From assembly GCF_017753665.1 (NCBI RefSeq), contig NZ_CP072524.1, forward strand, positions 682,001 to 746,000: a DNA stretch of 64,000 bases, in the 5' to 3' direction. The stretch comes from Neisseria sicca. GTDB lineage: Bacteria; Pseudomonadota; Gammaproteobacteria; Burkholderiales; Neisseriaceae. The stretch's first letter is position 1. Every line of letters begins with the position of its first letter. The translations under genes were made by a program, and so were the position numbers. The notes below the pieces were generated by a model. The model searched no databases and had not been told where the DNA came from. It saw only the letters and a list, made by a program, of their open reading frames with translations. This document shows, piece after piece, positions 35,343 through 44,027 of the stretch.

Positions 35343-37367
35343 ATGGAAAAAATTACTCACCAAAATCTACATCCTCTACTTTCCAAAAGCCTGACCGATA
35401 CCGATTTCGTCCTTATTCTCAATGCCTTAATCAAATTCCTGCGGCGCGGCGGCAAAAAACAGGCGGAAGAACGTTTTGACCTGATTATCGCCACGCTCAA
35501 ACAAGACGAAGCACTCGCAAAAAACTTCAGCGGTCGTTTTTACCACTGGCTTTCGCAAGTCCATATCTATCCCGCGCTGATCAAACTCGGCATCTTCTCG
35601 CGCCACAGTTTTACCCGCGAGATGGGCATACGCATATACGAACGCTTCAGCCCGTCCTATAAAGACTTCGCTAACCTGCGCGAAGTATTCCTCTATCTTT
35701 TCCATTCGGAAAACGACGACAGATGGCTGCAAACCCTCAGCATCCGCCAATGGTTGAGCTTGTACGACCTTATCCGCACCAGCGTCGATCCCACCTTACT
35801 GCAAAACGCCTGCCGCCAGTTGGTTGACGCTCGCCTGCGCGCCATCGAAATGCTCGCCATTTGGATTGCGTCCGAAGCCCTCGAGCCCGACCTTATCCGC
35901 ATCGCCCCGCGCCTGCTCGAAGCCGATTCGCCCTTCGTCGCCCTCCAACGCGAAACCGCCAAAATGGTCGAACACTACCGTAACGACACCAGCCCTTACG
36001 ACACCGCACACCTCGAAGTCATGTTCGACCAGTGCAGCAAGCAAATTGACTATCTGCGTCGCAAAGGAACGGGCGCAGGCTCAGGCTCGTCCGTCAAAGT
36101 CGCCCACCTGCTCGAACGGCTCCAGCAGACCATAGGTCGTCTGAAACTGCTCACCGACATCCAAACCGATGCCGGCAACCGCAACCGCCTCACCATTACC
36201 CTGATGAATTCCCTCATCTACGCCGCGGTCGAGCAATACAGCACCCGCCATCTGCGCCGCAGCAGCATCCGTATGCTCGCCCGCAGCATTACCGAAAACA
36301 AAAGCCACCACGGAGAGCATTACATCACCCGCAACCGCAAAGAATATTTCAAAATGTTCTACTCCGCGGCAGGCGGCGGCGTCATTATCGCCCTAATGGC
36401 GCTGTATAAAATCCATATCGGCTCACTCGGCTTCAGCCCCTTCGTGACTTCTTTTTTAGCAGGGCTAAACTACGGCATAGGCTTCATGATCATCCATATG
36501 CTGCACTGTACCGTCGCCACCAAACAGCCTGCCATGACCGCCGCCAGCTTCGCCGAACAAGTCGATCTCAACGAAGGCGGCAAAGCAGTGGACAACAAAC
36601 TCGCCAAGCTCCTTATCGACGTATGCCGCTCCCAAAGCGTCGCCGTCTTCGGCAACGTTTCCATCGCCATCCTTTTGGCGTGCGCCATATCGTTCGGCTA
36701 TGCCCATCTGTACCAACAGCCCATACTCGATGCACACACCACCGCCTACCAGTTCAAATCCATAGACATCATCAATCATCCGACCCTATGGTATGCCGCT
36801 ATTGCGGGCTTGTGGCTGTTCTGTTCCGGCATCATCGCAGGCTTCTTCGACAACCGCGCCGACTATCTCAACCTGCGCCAACGCCTGCCCTTCAATCCCT
36901 TATTGCGCAAAATCATGCGCCCCAAACCCCGCCGCGTACTCGCCGCCTACATCCACAAACACTACGGCTCGCTGGCCGGCAACTTCATCTTCGGTATGCT
37001 CTTGGGCATGACCGGCTACTTCGGACACCTCCTCGGCCTGCCGCTGGACATCCGCCATGTCGCCTTCTCCTCCGCCAACCTCGGCTATGCCGCCGTCAGC
37101 GGCAATGTCGGCTTTGGTACATTTATGCTCGGCATTTGCAGCGTCCTCGCCATCGGCTTGGTCAACCTCATCGTCAGCTTCACCCTCGCCCTCTTCGTCG
37201 CCCTGCGTTCGCGCGGCACGAAAATCGGCAGCGTCGGCAATTTGTGCAAAAGTTTCTGGCAGCAGATTAAAGCCAACCCGCTGATATTGTTTTTCCCAGT
37301 GGCGCCGGTTCAGACAGATAAAGACGGCGGGAAAGATACTGCCAAAGAGGGTGAGGACAAACACTAG
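35343..37367 (+). CDS. gcr: Gcr family protein (annotated as site-specific recombinase)
   Basis: 674 residues. It matches the neisserial family named Gcr and labelled site-specific recombinase. The N-terminal 320 residues are soluble and helical. The C-terminal half has about seven strongly hydrophobic segments (for example VIIALMALYKI, VSIAILLACAISFGYA, GIIAGFFDN). No serine- or tyrosine-recombinase active site is visible. The membrane topology suggests an inner-membrane protein, so the recombinase label rests on the old name rather than sequence. ATG 35343 lies in an A-rich leader with no strong RBS. Confidence 0.75.
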   Translation: MEKITHQNLHPLLSKSLTDTDFVLILNALIKFLRRGGKKQAEERFDLIIATLKQDEALAKNFSGRFYHWLSQVHIYPALIKLGIFSRHSFTREMGIRIYERFSPSYKDFANLREVFLYLFHSENDDRWLQTLSIRQWLSLYDLIRTSVDPTLLQNACRQLVDARLRAIEMLAIWIASEALEPDLIRIAPRLLEADSPFVALQRETAKMVEHYRNDTSPYDTAHLEVMFDQCSKQIDYLRRKGTGAGSGSSVKVAHLLERLQQTIGRLKLLTDIQTDAGNRNRLTITLMNSLIYAAVEQYSTRHLRRSSIRMLARSITENKSHHGEHYITRNRKEYFKMFYSAAGGGVIIALMALYKIHIGSLGFSPFVTSFLAGLNYGIGFMIIHMLHCTVATKQPAMTAASFAEQVDLNEGGKAVDNKLAKLLIDVCRSQSVAVFGNVSIAILLACAISFGYAHLYQQPILDAHTTAYQFKSIDIINHPTLWYAAIAGLWLFCSGIIAGFFDNRADYLNLRQRLPFNPLLRKIMRPKPRRVLAAYIHKHYGSLAGNFIFGMLLGMTGYFGHLLGLPLDIRHVAFSSANLGYAAVSGNVGFGTFMLGICSVLAIGLVNLIVSFTLALFVALRSRGTKIGSVGNLCKSFWQQIKANPLILFFPVAPVQTDKDGGKDTAKEGEDKH

Positions 37368-37425
37368 CTTGTAAGAACAGCCTTGCCTTTATTCTTACTC
37401 AAGTCTTCCATTTGAATGGATACAA

Positions 37426-37468
37426 AAAGGTCGTCTGAAAACCAAAAATCCGGTTTCAGACGACCTTT
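37426..37468. terminator. Paired-DUS terminator between convergent gcr and ruvB
   Basis: A 15-bp perfect stem of AAAGGTCGTCTGAAA and complement with a 13-nt loop. Confidence 0.75.
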
Positions 37469-37484
37469 CTTTATTTCAATACGC

Positions 37485-38516
37485 TTATTTTTCCATTTTC
37501 AAGCCGAAGTGCAGGTAGGCGCGTTCGGTCGCCATTCTGCCGCGCGGGGTGCGTTGCAGGAAACCTTGTTGGATAAGGTAGGGTTCGATAACGTCTTCGA
37601 TGGTGTCCGTGGATTCACCGATGGCGGCGGCAACGTTGTCAAGACCGACGGGGCCGCCGCTGAATTTGTGCAGGATGGCTTCGAGGAATTTTCTGTCCAT
37701 GACGTCCAAACCTCGCGCGTCGACATCCAGCATGCTTAAAGCGGCATCGGCGACGGCGGCATCAATGACGCCGTTGTTCTTCACATCGGCAAAATCGCGA
37801 ACGCGGCGCAGCAGGCGGTTGGCGATGCGGGGTGTGCCTCGGCTGCGTTTGGCGACTTCCATCGCGCCTTCTTCACCCATGTCGAGTTGCAGTAATTGGG
37901 CGGAACGGCTAACAATCGTGGCAAGATCCTGATTTTGATAAAACTCCAAACGGGCAACGATACCGAAGCGGTCGCGCAGCGGGTTGGTCAGCATACCTGC
38001 GCGGGTGGTTGCGCCGACGAGCGTGAAGGGCGGCAGGTCGATTTTGACGGAACGGGCGGCAGGGCCTTCGCCTATCATGATGTCGAGCTGGTAGTCTTCG
38101 AGCGCGGGGTAGAGGATTTCTTCGACGACAGGGCTGAGGCGGTGAATTTCGTCGATGAACAATACGTCGTGCGGCTCAAGATTGGTCAGAAGGGCAGCAA
38201 GGTCGCCGGCGCGTTCGAGGACGGGGCCGCTGGTTTGGCGCAGGTTGACGCCCAGCTCTTTGGCGATGATGTGCGCCAATGTGGTTTTGCCCAGTCCGGG
38301 CGGGCCGAAGAGCAGAGTGTGGTCTAGGGCTTCGCCGCGTTTTTTGGCGGCTTGGATGAAGATGGCGAGCTGTTCTTTGGCTTTGTCTTGTCCGATATAG
38401 TCGTCCAGCGTTTTAGGGCGCAGGGCGCGCTCGAGCAGCTCTTCCTGTGGGGAGATGCTTTGTGCGGTGATGATGCGCTGGGGCTGGGCGGCGGTCAGGT
38501 TGTCGGTTTGCAGCAT
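37485..38516 (-). CDS. ruvB: Holliday junction branch migration helicase RuvB
   Basis: 343 residues, standard RuvB length. AAA+ motifs: Walker A GPPGLGKTTLAH, Walker B VLFIDEIHRL, sensor/arginine finger region GATTRAGMLTNPLRDRFG; a winged-helix C terminus ends TPRGRMATERAYLHFG. It drives branch migration with RuvA. The ATG at 38516 gives MLQTDNLTAAQ; in-frame starts further upstream cross a DUS pair. ruvA and ruvC are elsewhere. Confidence 0.96.
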   Translation of the reverse strand: MLQTDNLTAAQPQRIITAQSISPQEELLERALRPKTLDDYIGQDKAKEQLAIFIQAAKKRGEALDHTLLFGPPGLGKTTLAHIIAKELGVNLRQTSGPVLERAGDLAALLTNLEPHDVLFIDEIHRLSPVVEEILYPALEDYQLDIMIGEGPAARSVKIDLPPFTLVGATTRAGMLTNPLRDRFGIVARLEFYQNQDLATIVSRSAQLLQLDMGEEGAMEVAKRSRGTPRIANRLLRRVRDFADVKNNGVIDAAVADAALSMLDVDARGLDVMDRKFLEAILHKFSGGPVGLDNVAAAIGESTDTIEDVIEPYLIQQGFLQRTPRGRMATERAYLHFGLKMEK

Positions 38517-38536
38517 GGGTTTTCCGGTGGGTTCGG

Positions 38537-38577
38537 GGTCGTCTGAAAAGCGGTTTGCTGTTTTCAGACGACCTTTT
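38537..38577. repeat. Paired DUS between ruvB and the next gene
   Basis: Two inverted uptake words with a 13-bp stem. The T-run is on the plus-strand side, so it is a poor terminator for the minus-strand gene it follows. Confidence 0.7.
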
Positions 38578-38587
38578 TGAAAGGGAT

Positions 38588-38896
38588 TCAGCCGCGTGTT
38601 TCGCGCCAAACGAGGTAATCGCGCAGGGGCGGCATGGGCGGGTTGATGCAGTGGGGGCAGATGCCTGTGGTGTCTTCGTCGTCGCTGTCGATGTGGTAGG
38701 CGTTGGGGTCGAAGCGCACTTGCTGCATCACCGCCTGCGCCAATGCCTGCGCCTGAACGACATCGAAGCTGAATTTTTCAAGGATTTCGTTCAGCAGGCG
38801 GATTTCGCCTTCGCTGAATTCTACGCTGTGTTTGAGGATGAGGCGTTGGTAATCTTCGTTGTTGATTTTGGGCAATAAATCGGTTTGTAGGGTCAT
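38588..38896 (-). CDS. Hypothetical protein with C-terminal CPHC motif
   Basis: 102 residues, acidic, no signal or membrane segment. The only notable motif is a single CxxC, ICPHCINPP, near residue 79, which could bind a metal with a partner or be redox-active. The first 60 residues look helical. The gene is on the ruvB strand, 71 bp upstream, separated by a DUS pair. I do not recognise the family. Confidence 0.65.
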   Translation of the reverse strand: MTLQTDLLPKINNEDYQRLILKHSVEFSEGEIRLLNEILEKFSFDVVQAQALAQAVMQQVRFDPNAYHIDSDDEDTTGICPHCINPPMPPLRDYLVWRETRG

Positions 38897-39103
38897 GGTT
38901 TTTATGTTTGGAACGGAATGACTGAGAAGCAGATTATAGCGGATATGGCAGCGGCTGTTTCAAAGGTCGTCTGAAAGTTGACGGGCTTTAGCGGATGCTG
39001 GGATAAACCTGTTCAATTCAGTATTGATTATCTGAGCATCACGGCTGTCAAAAAAATCGCCGATAAGTATGGTTTTTTCCTGATAATCGAAAGACCATGC
39101 GCC

Positions 39104-39598
39104 TTATTTGCATTTTTGGATATGTAAGATATTGGGGATATCGTTTTTTGGTTGTTTTATACCATTTTGGTAGTAGTTTTTGTTTGGGTACTTAGCTTCC
39201 CTTCCTCTTGCAACAGGAGCTTTGGGAATATTGTCACGAAACTGCCATTCGGAAATTTCTGATAGCGGAAAACTACGCCAACGTCCAATGGAGAACAAGG
39301 TGTATCCATGAGACAGGGTATGGTTACGGATCTTGATGTTTTCACGTACGAAAAGTTGCCAGAGAAGGCTGTAAACCAGTGAGCCGACTAGGTAGAAAGT
39401 AAAAAGTATATGGATAAGAATTATTATTGGATCAGTGAAATAATGCTCTTCAAGGTAAAACGGCGCGATGCATGTAATAGCAAAGGAAAATATAAGAAAT
39501 AGAGCGGTAAAACCGATTTCCTGAGAGTCATGTACAACACGAGCAGACACAGTAATGCCGTCGGGCGCGCGTTCGATTTTATAACGTGAAGATGTCAT
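39104..39598 (-). CDS. Hypothetical inner membrane protein
   Basis: 164 residues with two hydrophobic segments (about 29-48 and 57-84), then a cytoplasmic domain carrying RNHTLSHGYTLFSIGRWRSFPLSEI, reminiscent of PH-like membrane-associated domains (a guess). The C terminus is basic. It starts 10 bp after the cca stop on the same strand, so it is probably translated from the cca transcript. The 200 bp after it contain only a single DUS and no gene. Confidence 0.6.
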   Translation of the reverse strand: MTSSRYKIERAPDGITVSARVVHDSQEIGFTALFLIFSFAITCIAPFYLEEHYFTDPIIILIHILFTFYLVGSLVYSLLWQLFVRENIKIRNHTLSHGYTLFSIGRWRSFPLSEISEWQFRDNIPKAPVARGREAKYPNKNYYQNGIKQPKNDIPNILHIQKCK

Positions 39599-39608
39599 TA
39601 AGAGCTTC

Positions 39609-40865
39609 CTATTTTTCTGTCTGATACGCTTTTTGCAAAGGAGTAATTTCTGCCAACCGCGCCCGGTCGATTTCTTCGGCGATAAGGTGGGCTTTTTCCT
39701 GCGCGCGGCATTCGGCGGCGATTTTGCCTGAATCCACTTGGTTGGCGGCTTCGAGCAGGGCGAGCCAGTGCGCGCGTTGCGGGTAGGGGGCGTTTTCGCG
39801 GTTCAGACGACCTTGTTTGTCGGCAATGCTGACGTTCAGGGCGGCGGCGAAGCGTTCGGGTCGTCTGAAAGCGTCGGTTTTTTGCAAAACCTTCAGAATG
39901 GTTTTGCTTTTGAGCTGCCCGACTTGGTGGAACATGATGTGCCAGCGGCAGACAAGTTCAGCAAGCTCGGCGCAGTGTCTCGGCACGCGCAGCTTCTGAT
40001 TGACTTCACGCACGGGTTCGACGCCGGCGAGGTCGTGTCCGTGGTGTTTGGGCAGGATGTCGGGCGGGGTTTTGGCTTTGCCCAAATCGTGCAGCAGAGC
40101 GGCGTAGCGTTCGGGCAGGCTCAGCCCCATATCGGCGGCGCGTTGCAGCGTCATCAGGGTATGGATGCCGCTGTCGATTTCGGGATGATAGTCGGCGCGT
40201 TGCGGCACACCGAAGAGGGCATCGACTTCGGGCAGCAAGACTTTGAGCGCACCGCATTGGCGCAATACTTCAATCATCCTTCTGGGATTTTTTTCCATCA
40301 AACCTTTCGCCAACTCCTGCCAGACGCGTTCGGCAACCAAAGCATCCGCTTCGCCGTTTTCCACCATCTGCCGCATCAGCTTCATGGTTTCTTCGGCGAT
40401 TTCAAACCCGTAGCGCGCGGCAAAGCGGGCGGTACGCAGGATGCGGACGGGGTCTTCGGCAAAAGCGGGCGAAACATGGCGCAAAATACCTGCCGCCAAA
40501 TCCTGTTGTCCGCCGAAAGGGTCGATGATGAGGTCGTCTGAATTCTGCGCCATTGCGTTGATGGTCAGGTCGCGGCGCATCAAATCCTGCTCCAGCGTAA
40601 CGTCTTTGTCGGCGTGGAAACTGAAACCGGCGTAGCCCTTGGCGGTTTTGCGCTCGGTACGGGCGAGGGCGTATTCTTCGTGGGTTTCGGGATGGAGGAA
40701 CACGGGAAAATCTTTGCCGACCGGCTGGAAGCCCTGTGCCAGCATGGTTTGTGCGTCAGCGCCGACGACCACCCAGTCGCGGTCTTTGACGGGCAAACCT
40801 AAAAGATAATCGCGGACGGCGCCACCGACGAGGTAGGTTTTGATGGTGTGTGTTTTCTGAGTCAT
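39609..40865 (-). CDS. cca: CCA-adding tRNA nucleotidyltransferase with HD domain
   Basis: 418 residues. Class II nucleotidyltransferase head: GGAVRDYLLGLPVKDRDWVVVG with the metal-binding DxD in KDRDW, then RRDLTINAMA and the nucleotide-recognition segment EDPVRILRTARFAARYGF. An HD phosphohydrolase domain follows (YHPEIDSGIHT, LLHDLGK), as in the multifunctional Cca of gamma- and beta-proteobacteria. It builds or repairs the 3' CCA of tRNAs. ATG 40865 was chosen; an upstream TTG would add seven residues. Confidence 0.95.
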   Translation of the reverse strand: MTQKTHTIKTYLVGGAVRDYLLGLPVKDRDWVVVGADAQTMLAQGFQPVGKDFPVFLHPETHEEYALARTERKTAKGYAGFSFHADKDVTLEQDLMRRDLTINAMAQNSDDLIIDPFGGQQDLAAGILRHVSPAFAEDPVRILRTARFAARYGFEIAEETMKLMRQMVENGEADALVAERVWQELAKGLMEKNPRRMIEVLRQCGALKVLLPEVDALFGVPQRADYHPEIDSGIHTLMTLQRAADMGLSLPERYAALLHDLGKAKTPPDILPKHHGHDLAGVEPVREVNQKLRVPRHCAELAELVCRWHIMFHQVGQLKSKTILKVLQKTDAFRRPERFAAALNVSIADKQGRLNRENAPYPQRAHWLALLEAANQVDSGKIAAECRAQEKAHLIAEEIDRARLAEITPLQKAYQTEK

Positions 40866-40941
40866 TGAATTGGTCTTTGGTAACAATCAGAATGTCTTGA
40901 AGCATGGTCAGATGGGCATTCTGTCTGCCATCATGTGAATA

Positions 40942-41020
40942 AAGGTCGTCTGAAAAACGGTTTGGCGAAATTCGCTCTTTATTCTAGCGAAACGCATTGC
41001 ACTCGTTTTCAGACGACCTT
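40942..41020 (-). terminator. Long-loop paired-DUS hairpin behind qmcA
   Basis: Uptake words about 50 nt apart form a 15-bp stem. The loop carries TTTGGCGAAATTCGCT and AGCGAAACGCATTGCACTCG. Confidence 0.65.
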
Positions 41021-41037
41021 ATGGCAAAACGTAAGGT

Positions 41038-41997
41038 TTATTTTGCCGCTTTGTTGCCGTCGACAATCTTCAGTCCGGCTGAAACCAGGCTGCCGATGTC
41101 AGCCACGTTGGCAGGCATAATCAGAGTTGTGCTTTCTTTTGCCAAATTGCTGAATGCTTCGACATATTGCTCGGCAACTTTCAGGTTGACGGCTTCGGAG
41201 CCGCCTTCTGCGCGGACAGCCTCGGCGATTTTGCGGATGGCGTCGGCGTTGGCTTCGGCAACCAGGCGCAAGGCTTCGGCTTCACCTTGTGCGCGGTTGA
41301 TGCGGGCGATTTTTTCACCGTTCGACGCGTTGATGGCGGCTTGCGCTTCACCTTCAGACTGTTGAATTTCCGCTTCGCGCTGACCGCTGGCAAGGTTGAT
41401 TTGCTCGATTTTGCGGCCTTCGGATTCGGCGATACGGGCACGTTTTTCACGTTCGGCGGTAATTTGCGCCTGCATAGAACGCAGAATTTCTTGCGGCGGA
41501 ACCAAGTCTTTGATTTCGTAACGCAATACTTTCACGCCCCATGCGCCTGCCGCTTCGTCGAGCGCGGAAACGACGATGCTGTTGATTTCGTCGCGCTCTT
41601 CAAACGTTTTATCCAACTCCATGCGACCGATAACCGAACGCAGCGTGGTTTGGGCGAGCTGGGTAATCGCCATGATGTAGTTGCTGGAGCCGTAGGAAGC
41701 GAGTTTTGGATCGGTTACTTGGAAATAGATGATGCCGTCAACGGTAAGCTGAGTGTTGTCGCGGGTAATACAAACTTGGCTGGGAACGTCCAAAGGCACT
41801 TCTTTGAGCGAATGTCGATAGGCGACGCGGTCAACGAAAGGAATCAGGATGTTTAGACCGGCAGTCAAAGCGTTGTGGAATCTGCCGAGGCGTTCGACGA
41901 CGTAAACTTCCTGTTGCGGCACCACGATAAACGACTTGAAGCCGAAAATCACGACGACAATCAGCAGGATGACGGGGAAGCTGTATAGAAATTCCAT
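41038..41997 (-). CDS. SPFH/stomatin-family membrane protein, QmcA-like
   Basis: 319 residues. One N-terminal membrane helix (about 5-24), an SPFH/band-7 domain starting VVPQQEVYVVERLGRF, and a coiled coil rich in Glu/Ala (about 190-270). These form oligomeric membrane microdomain scaffolds, often with an NfeD partner. An NfeD-like gene lies immediately upstream, 39 bp away, supporting that pairing. AAAAGGA stands before the ATG. Confidence 0.9.
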   Translation of the reverse strand: MEFLYSFPVILLIVVVIFGFKSFIVVPQQEVYVVERLGRFHNALTAGLNILIPFVDRVAYRHSLKEVPLDVPSQVCITRDNTQLTVDGIIYFQVTDPKLASYGSSNYIMAITQLAQTTLRSVIGRMELDKTFEERDEINSIVVSALDEAAGAWGVKVLRYEIKDLVPPQEILRSMQAQITAEREKRARIAESEGRKIEQINLASGQREAEIQQSEGEAQAAINASNGEKIARINRAQGEAEALRLVAEANADAIRKIAEAVRAEGGSEAVNLKVAEQYVEAFSNLAKESTTLIMPANVADIGSLVSAGLKIVDGNKAAK

Positions 41998-42036
41998 TGT
42001 TTTTCCTTTTAGATCACAACAGGGCGGATTACTGAA

Positions 42037-42444
42037 TCAATTCAAACGAATGAGTAAAACATTACCGTTTTTACCGGTAATCACGGCGGTAGAGGTCGTC
42101 TGAACGGCATCGGCATTTTCAGCCTGCGCCTGCCAGCGCGTCCCCCGATAAGAAACTTCATAACAATCGCCGTGAAGGCGCTGGAGGATATGAACGGTCT
42201 GTCCGATGTCCAAATCATCATTCAATTCTTGGCGGGGCGCAGTTTTTTTGAACTTGCCGTGTACCAGCCAGATACCGGCGGCGGACAAAACAGCTGCCGC
42301 AGCAACGGCAATCGAAGTATCACCAGTCAGCCAATACACCAAACCCGCACCAAACAAAGCCGCGCTGACCACCAAGAGATACACGGTGCCGACAAACAGC
42401 TCGACAATCAGGACGGCGGCAGCGGCAATAAACCAAGCGGTCAT
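42037..42444 (-). CDS. NfeD-like membrane protein, partner of the SPFH protein
   Basis: 135 residues. Two or three membrane helices fill residues 1-60, followed by an OB-fold domain (about 75-135: IGQTVHILQRLHGDCYEVSYRGTRWQAQAEN). This is the short NfeD1b/YbbK form without a protease domain. It is the first gene of a two-gene operon with the SPFH gene; AGAGGA gives the RBS. Confidence 0.88.
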   Translation of the reverse strand: MTAWFIAAAAVLIVELFVGTVYLLVVSAALFGAGLVYWLTGDTSIAVAAAAVLSAAGIWLVHGKFKKTAPRQELNDDLDIGQTVHILQRLHGDCYEVSYRGTRWQAQAENADAVQTTSTAVITGKNGNVLLIRLN

Positions 42445-42529
42445 GCGGGATTCCTCTCATTATCAATGTGTAGGGACAGGGTTCATCATAGCCGTATCGC
42501 GGGAAATATTCAAACGGCTTTGACTCGGG

Positions 42530-42573
42530 AAAGGTCGTCTGAAAACGGGGAAGGTCGCTTTCAGACAACCTTT
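42530..42573 (-). terminator. Paired-DUS hairpin behind the DUF2130 gene
   Basis: AAAGGTCGTCTGAAA pairs with TTTCAGACAACCTTT (one G-T-like mismatch). Confidence 0.65.
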
Positions 42574-42587
42574 ACTTCACATGAGCC

Positions 42588-43898
42588 TCAATCCTCTTTT
42601 TTCTCCAACGCGGCAAAGGCGGCCTTCATGGTCGGGTTTTTGCGCACCAGTTTTTTGACGGTAAGGTCGGTCGCTTTGTTGTTAGCAAGGCGCAGGTTGT
42701 TTTCTGAAGAGAGCAGGGCTTCTTTGGTTTTTTGCAGGTGGCTGATGGTTTTATCGATTTCGTCAATGGCGGTTTGGAACTTTCGGCTGGCGAGTTCGTA
42801 ATTGCGGGCGAAGTCGGTTTTGAACTTGTCCAAGTCTTCTTCAAAGTGTGTGATGTCGATGTTTTGCGCGCGCATTTGTGCCAATTCTTGTTTGTATTTC
42901 AATGAATTGAGCGCGGCGTTGCGCAGCAGGGAGACGATGGGGATGAAAAACTGCGGGCGCACGACATACATTTTCGGATAGGCGTAAGACACATCGACGA
43001 TGCCGTTGTTGTAGAGGTCGCTGTCGGCTTCCAAAAGTGAGACGAGGACGGCGTATTCACAGTTTTTTTCTTTGCGGTCTTTGTCCAACTCTTTGAAAAA
43101 GTGTTCATTTTTCTTTTTGGTGGCGGTTTCGTCGTTTTCGTTTTTCATCTCGAACATGATGGAGATGATTTCGTTGCCTTCTTCGTCGGTTTCGCGGTAG
43201 ATGTAGTCGCCTTTGCTGCCGGTTTTGGCGTCGTTGTCCTTGCCGAAGACGGCTTGGGGAAAGGCGGTGGTGCGGATGCGGTTGAATTCGGTTTCGCAGT
43301 GCTGCTCGAGGCTTTCGCCTATCATTTTGGTGGACTGTTTGGCTTTGAAGTCTTTGTAGAAGGCGATGGTTTCGTCTTTTTGTTTGAGTTCGGCTTCGTA
43401 TTTTTCGCGCAGGCTTTGTTTTTCCAACTGGTTTTCTTTGGTTTGCAGCATGAGCTGGGTGTTCAGATTGCCCAATTCGCGTTCTTTTTCGGCAACGGCT
43501 TTGGTGATTTCTAGCTCTTTTTCCATGTTTTTCGCCGTTTCCAGCGATTTTGCCTGCGCTTTCAGTTCTGCAATTAATTTGTCTTGCTCGGCGATTTGCG
43601 CTTTCAGACGACCTTCGATTTCGGCGGCGGCAAGTTTGCTGTCTTTTTCGTAGGCGTTGATTTGGTTGGACAGGGCGGCGATTTCGTGGTTTTTGTCGGC
43701 TAGGATTTTGTCGAACTGATTTTGCGCCTGCGCTTGGGCAAGCTGCATATCGCTTTGAAACTGCATCTGCGCCTGTTGCAGGCGTTCGTGGATTTCGGTT
43801 TGAAATTCTTGGGTGCGGACTTGGTTCAGGATGTCGGCGTAACTGGCTTCGTTGACGGTAAACGCGGTATGGCAGTGCGGGCATTTGATTTCGTGCAT
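42588..43898 (-). CDS. DUF2130 family protein (zinc-ribbon, coiled coil)
   Basis: 436 residues. It opens with a CxxC knuckle (IKCPHCHTAFTVNE), followed by a coiled coil of about 180 residues, then the globular DUF2130 region: MIGESLEQHCETEFNRIRTTAFP, KGDYIYRETDEEGNEIISIMFEMKNE and KNCEYAVLVSLLEADSDLYNNGIVDVSY. The last region, with spaced acidic residues and EMKNE, has been likened to a nuclease-type fold, but I cannot show activity. The ATG at 43898 has AAAAGGG upstream. It stands alone between paired-DUS hairpins. Confidence 0.82.
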   Translation of the reverse strand: MHEIKCPHCHTAFTVNEASYADILNQVRTQEFQTEIHERLQQAQMQFQSDMQLAQAQAQNQFDKILADKNHEIAALSNQINAYEKDSKLAAAEIEGRLKAQIAEQDKLIAELKAQAKSLETAKNMEKELEITKAVAEKERELGNLNTQLMLQTKENQLEKQSLREKYEAELKQKDETIAFYKDFKAKQSTKMIGESLEQHCETEFNRIRTTAFPQAVFGKDNDAKTGSKGDYIYRETDEEGNEIISIMFEMKNENDETATKKKNEHFFKELDKDRKEKNCEYAVLVSLLEADSDLYNNGIVDVSYAYPKMYVVRPQFFIPIVSLLRNAALNSLKYKQELAQMRAQNIDITHFEEDLDKFKTDFARNYELASRKFQTAIDEIDKTISHLQKTKEALLSSENNLRLANNKATDLTVKKLVRKNPTMKAAFAALEKKED

Positions 43899-43939
43899 GG
43901 CGGGTTTCCCTTTTGTTTGAGAGTGGGATTTTAGCAGAA

Positions 43940-44014
43940 AGGTCGTCTGAAAAAGTTTTAGCAAAACTCGCTGCGCTCGTTTTGGCGAAACCCTCACGGG
44001 TTTTCAGACGACCT
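43940..44014 (-). terminator. Long-loop paired-DUS hairpin behind the ABC transporter gene
   Basis: Uptake words 47 nt apart form a 14-bp perfect stem. The loop includes TTTTAGCAAAACTCGCTGCG and GGCGAAACCCTCACGGG. Confidence 0.65.
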
Positions 44015-44027
44015 CGTCGCTTTACAT

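Noticed and set aside
38588..38896. TusE/DsrC assignment for the 102-residue protein
   Set aside because: Size is similar but the conserved C-terminal cysteine pattern of DsrC/TusE is missing; the only motif is an internal CPHC.
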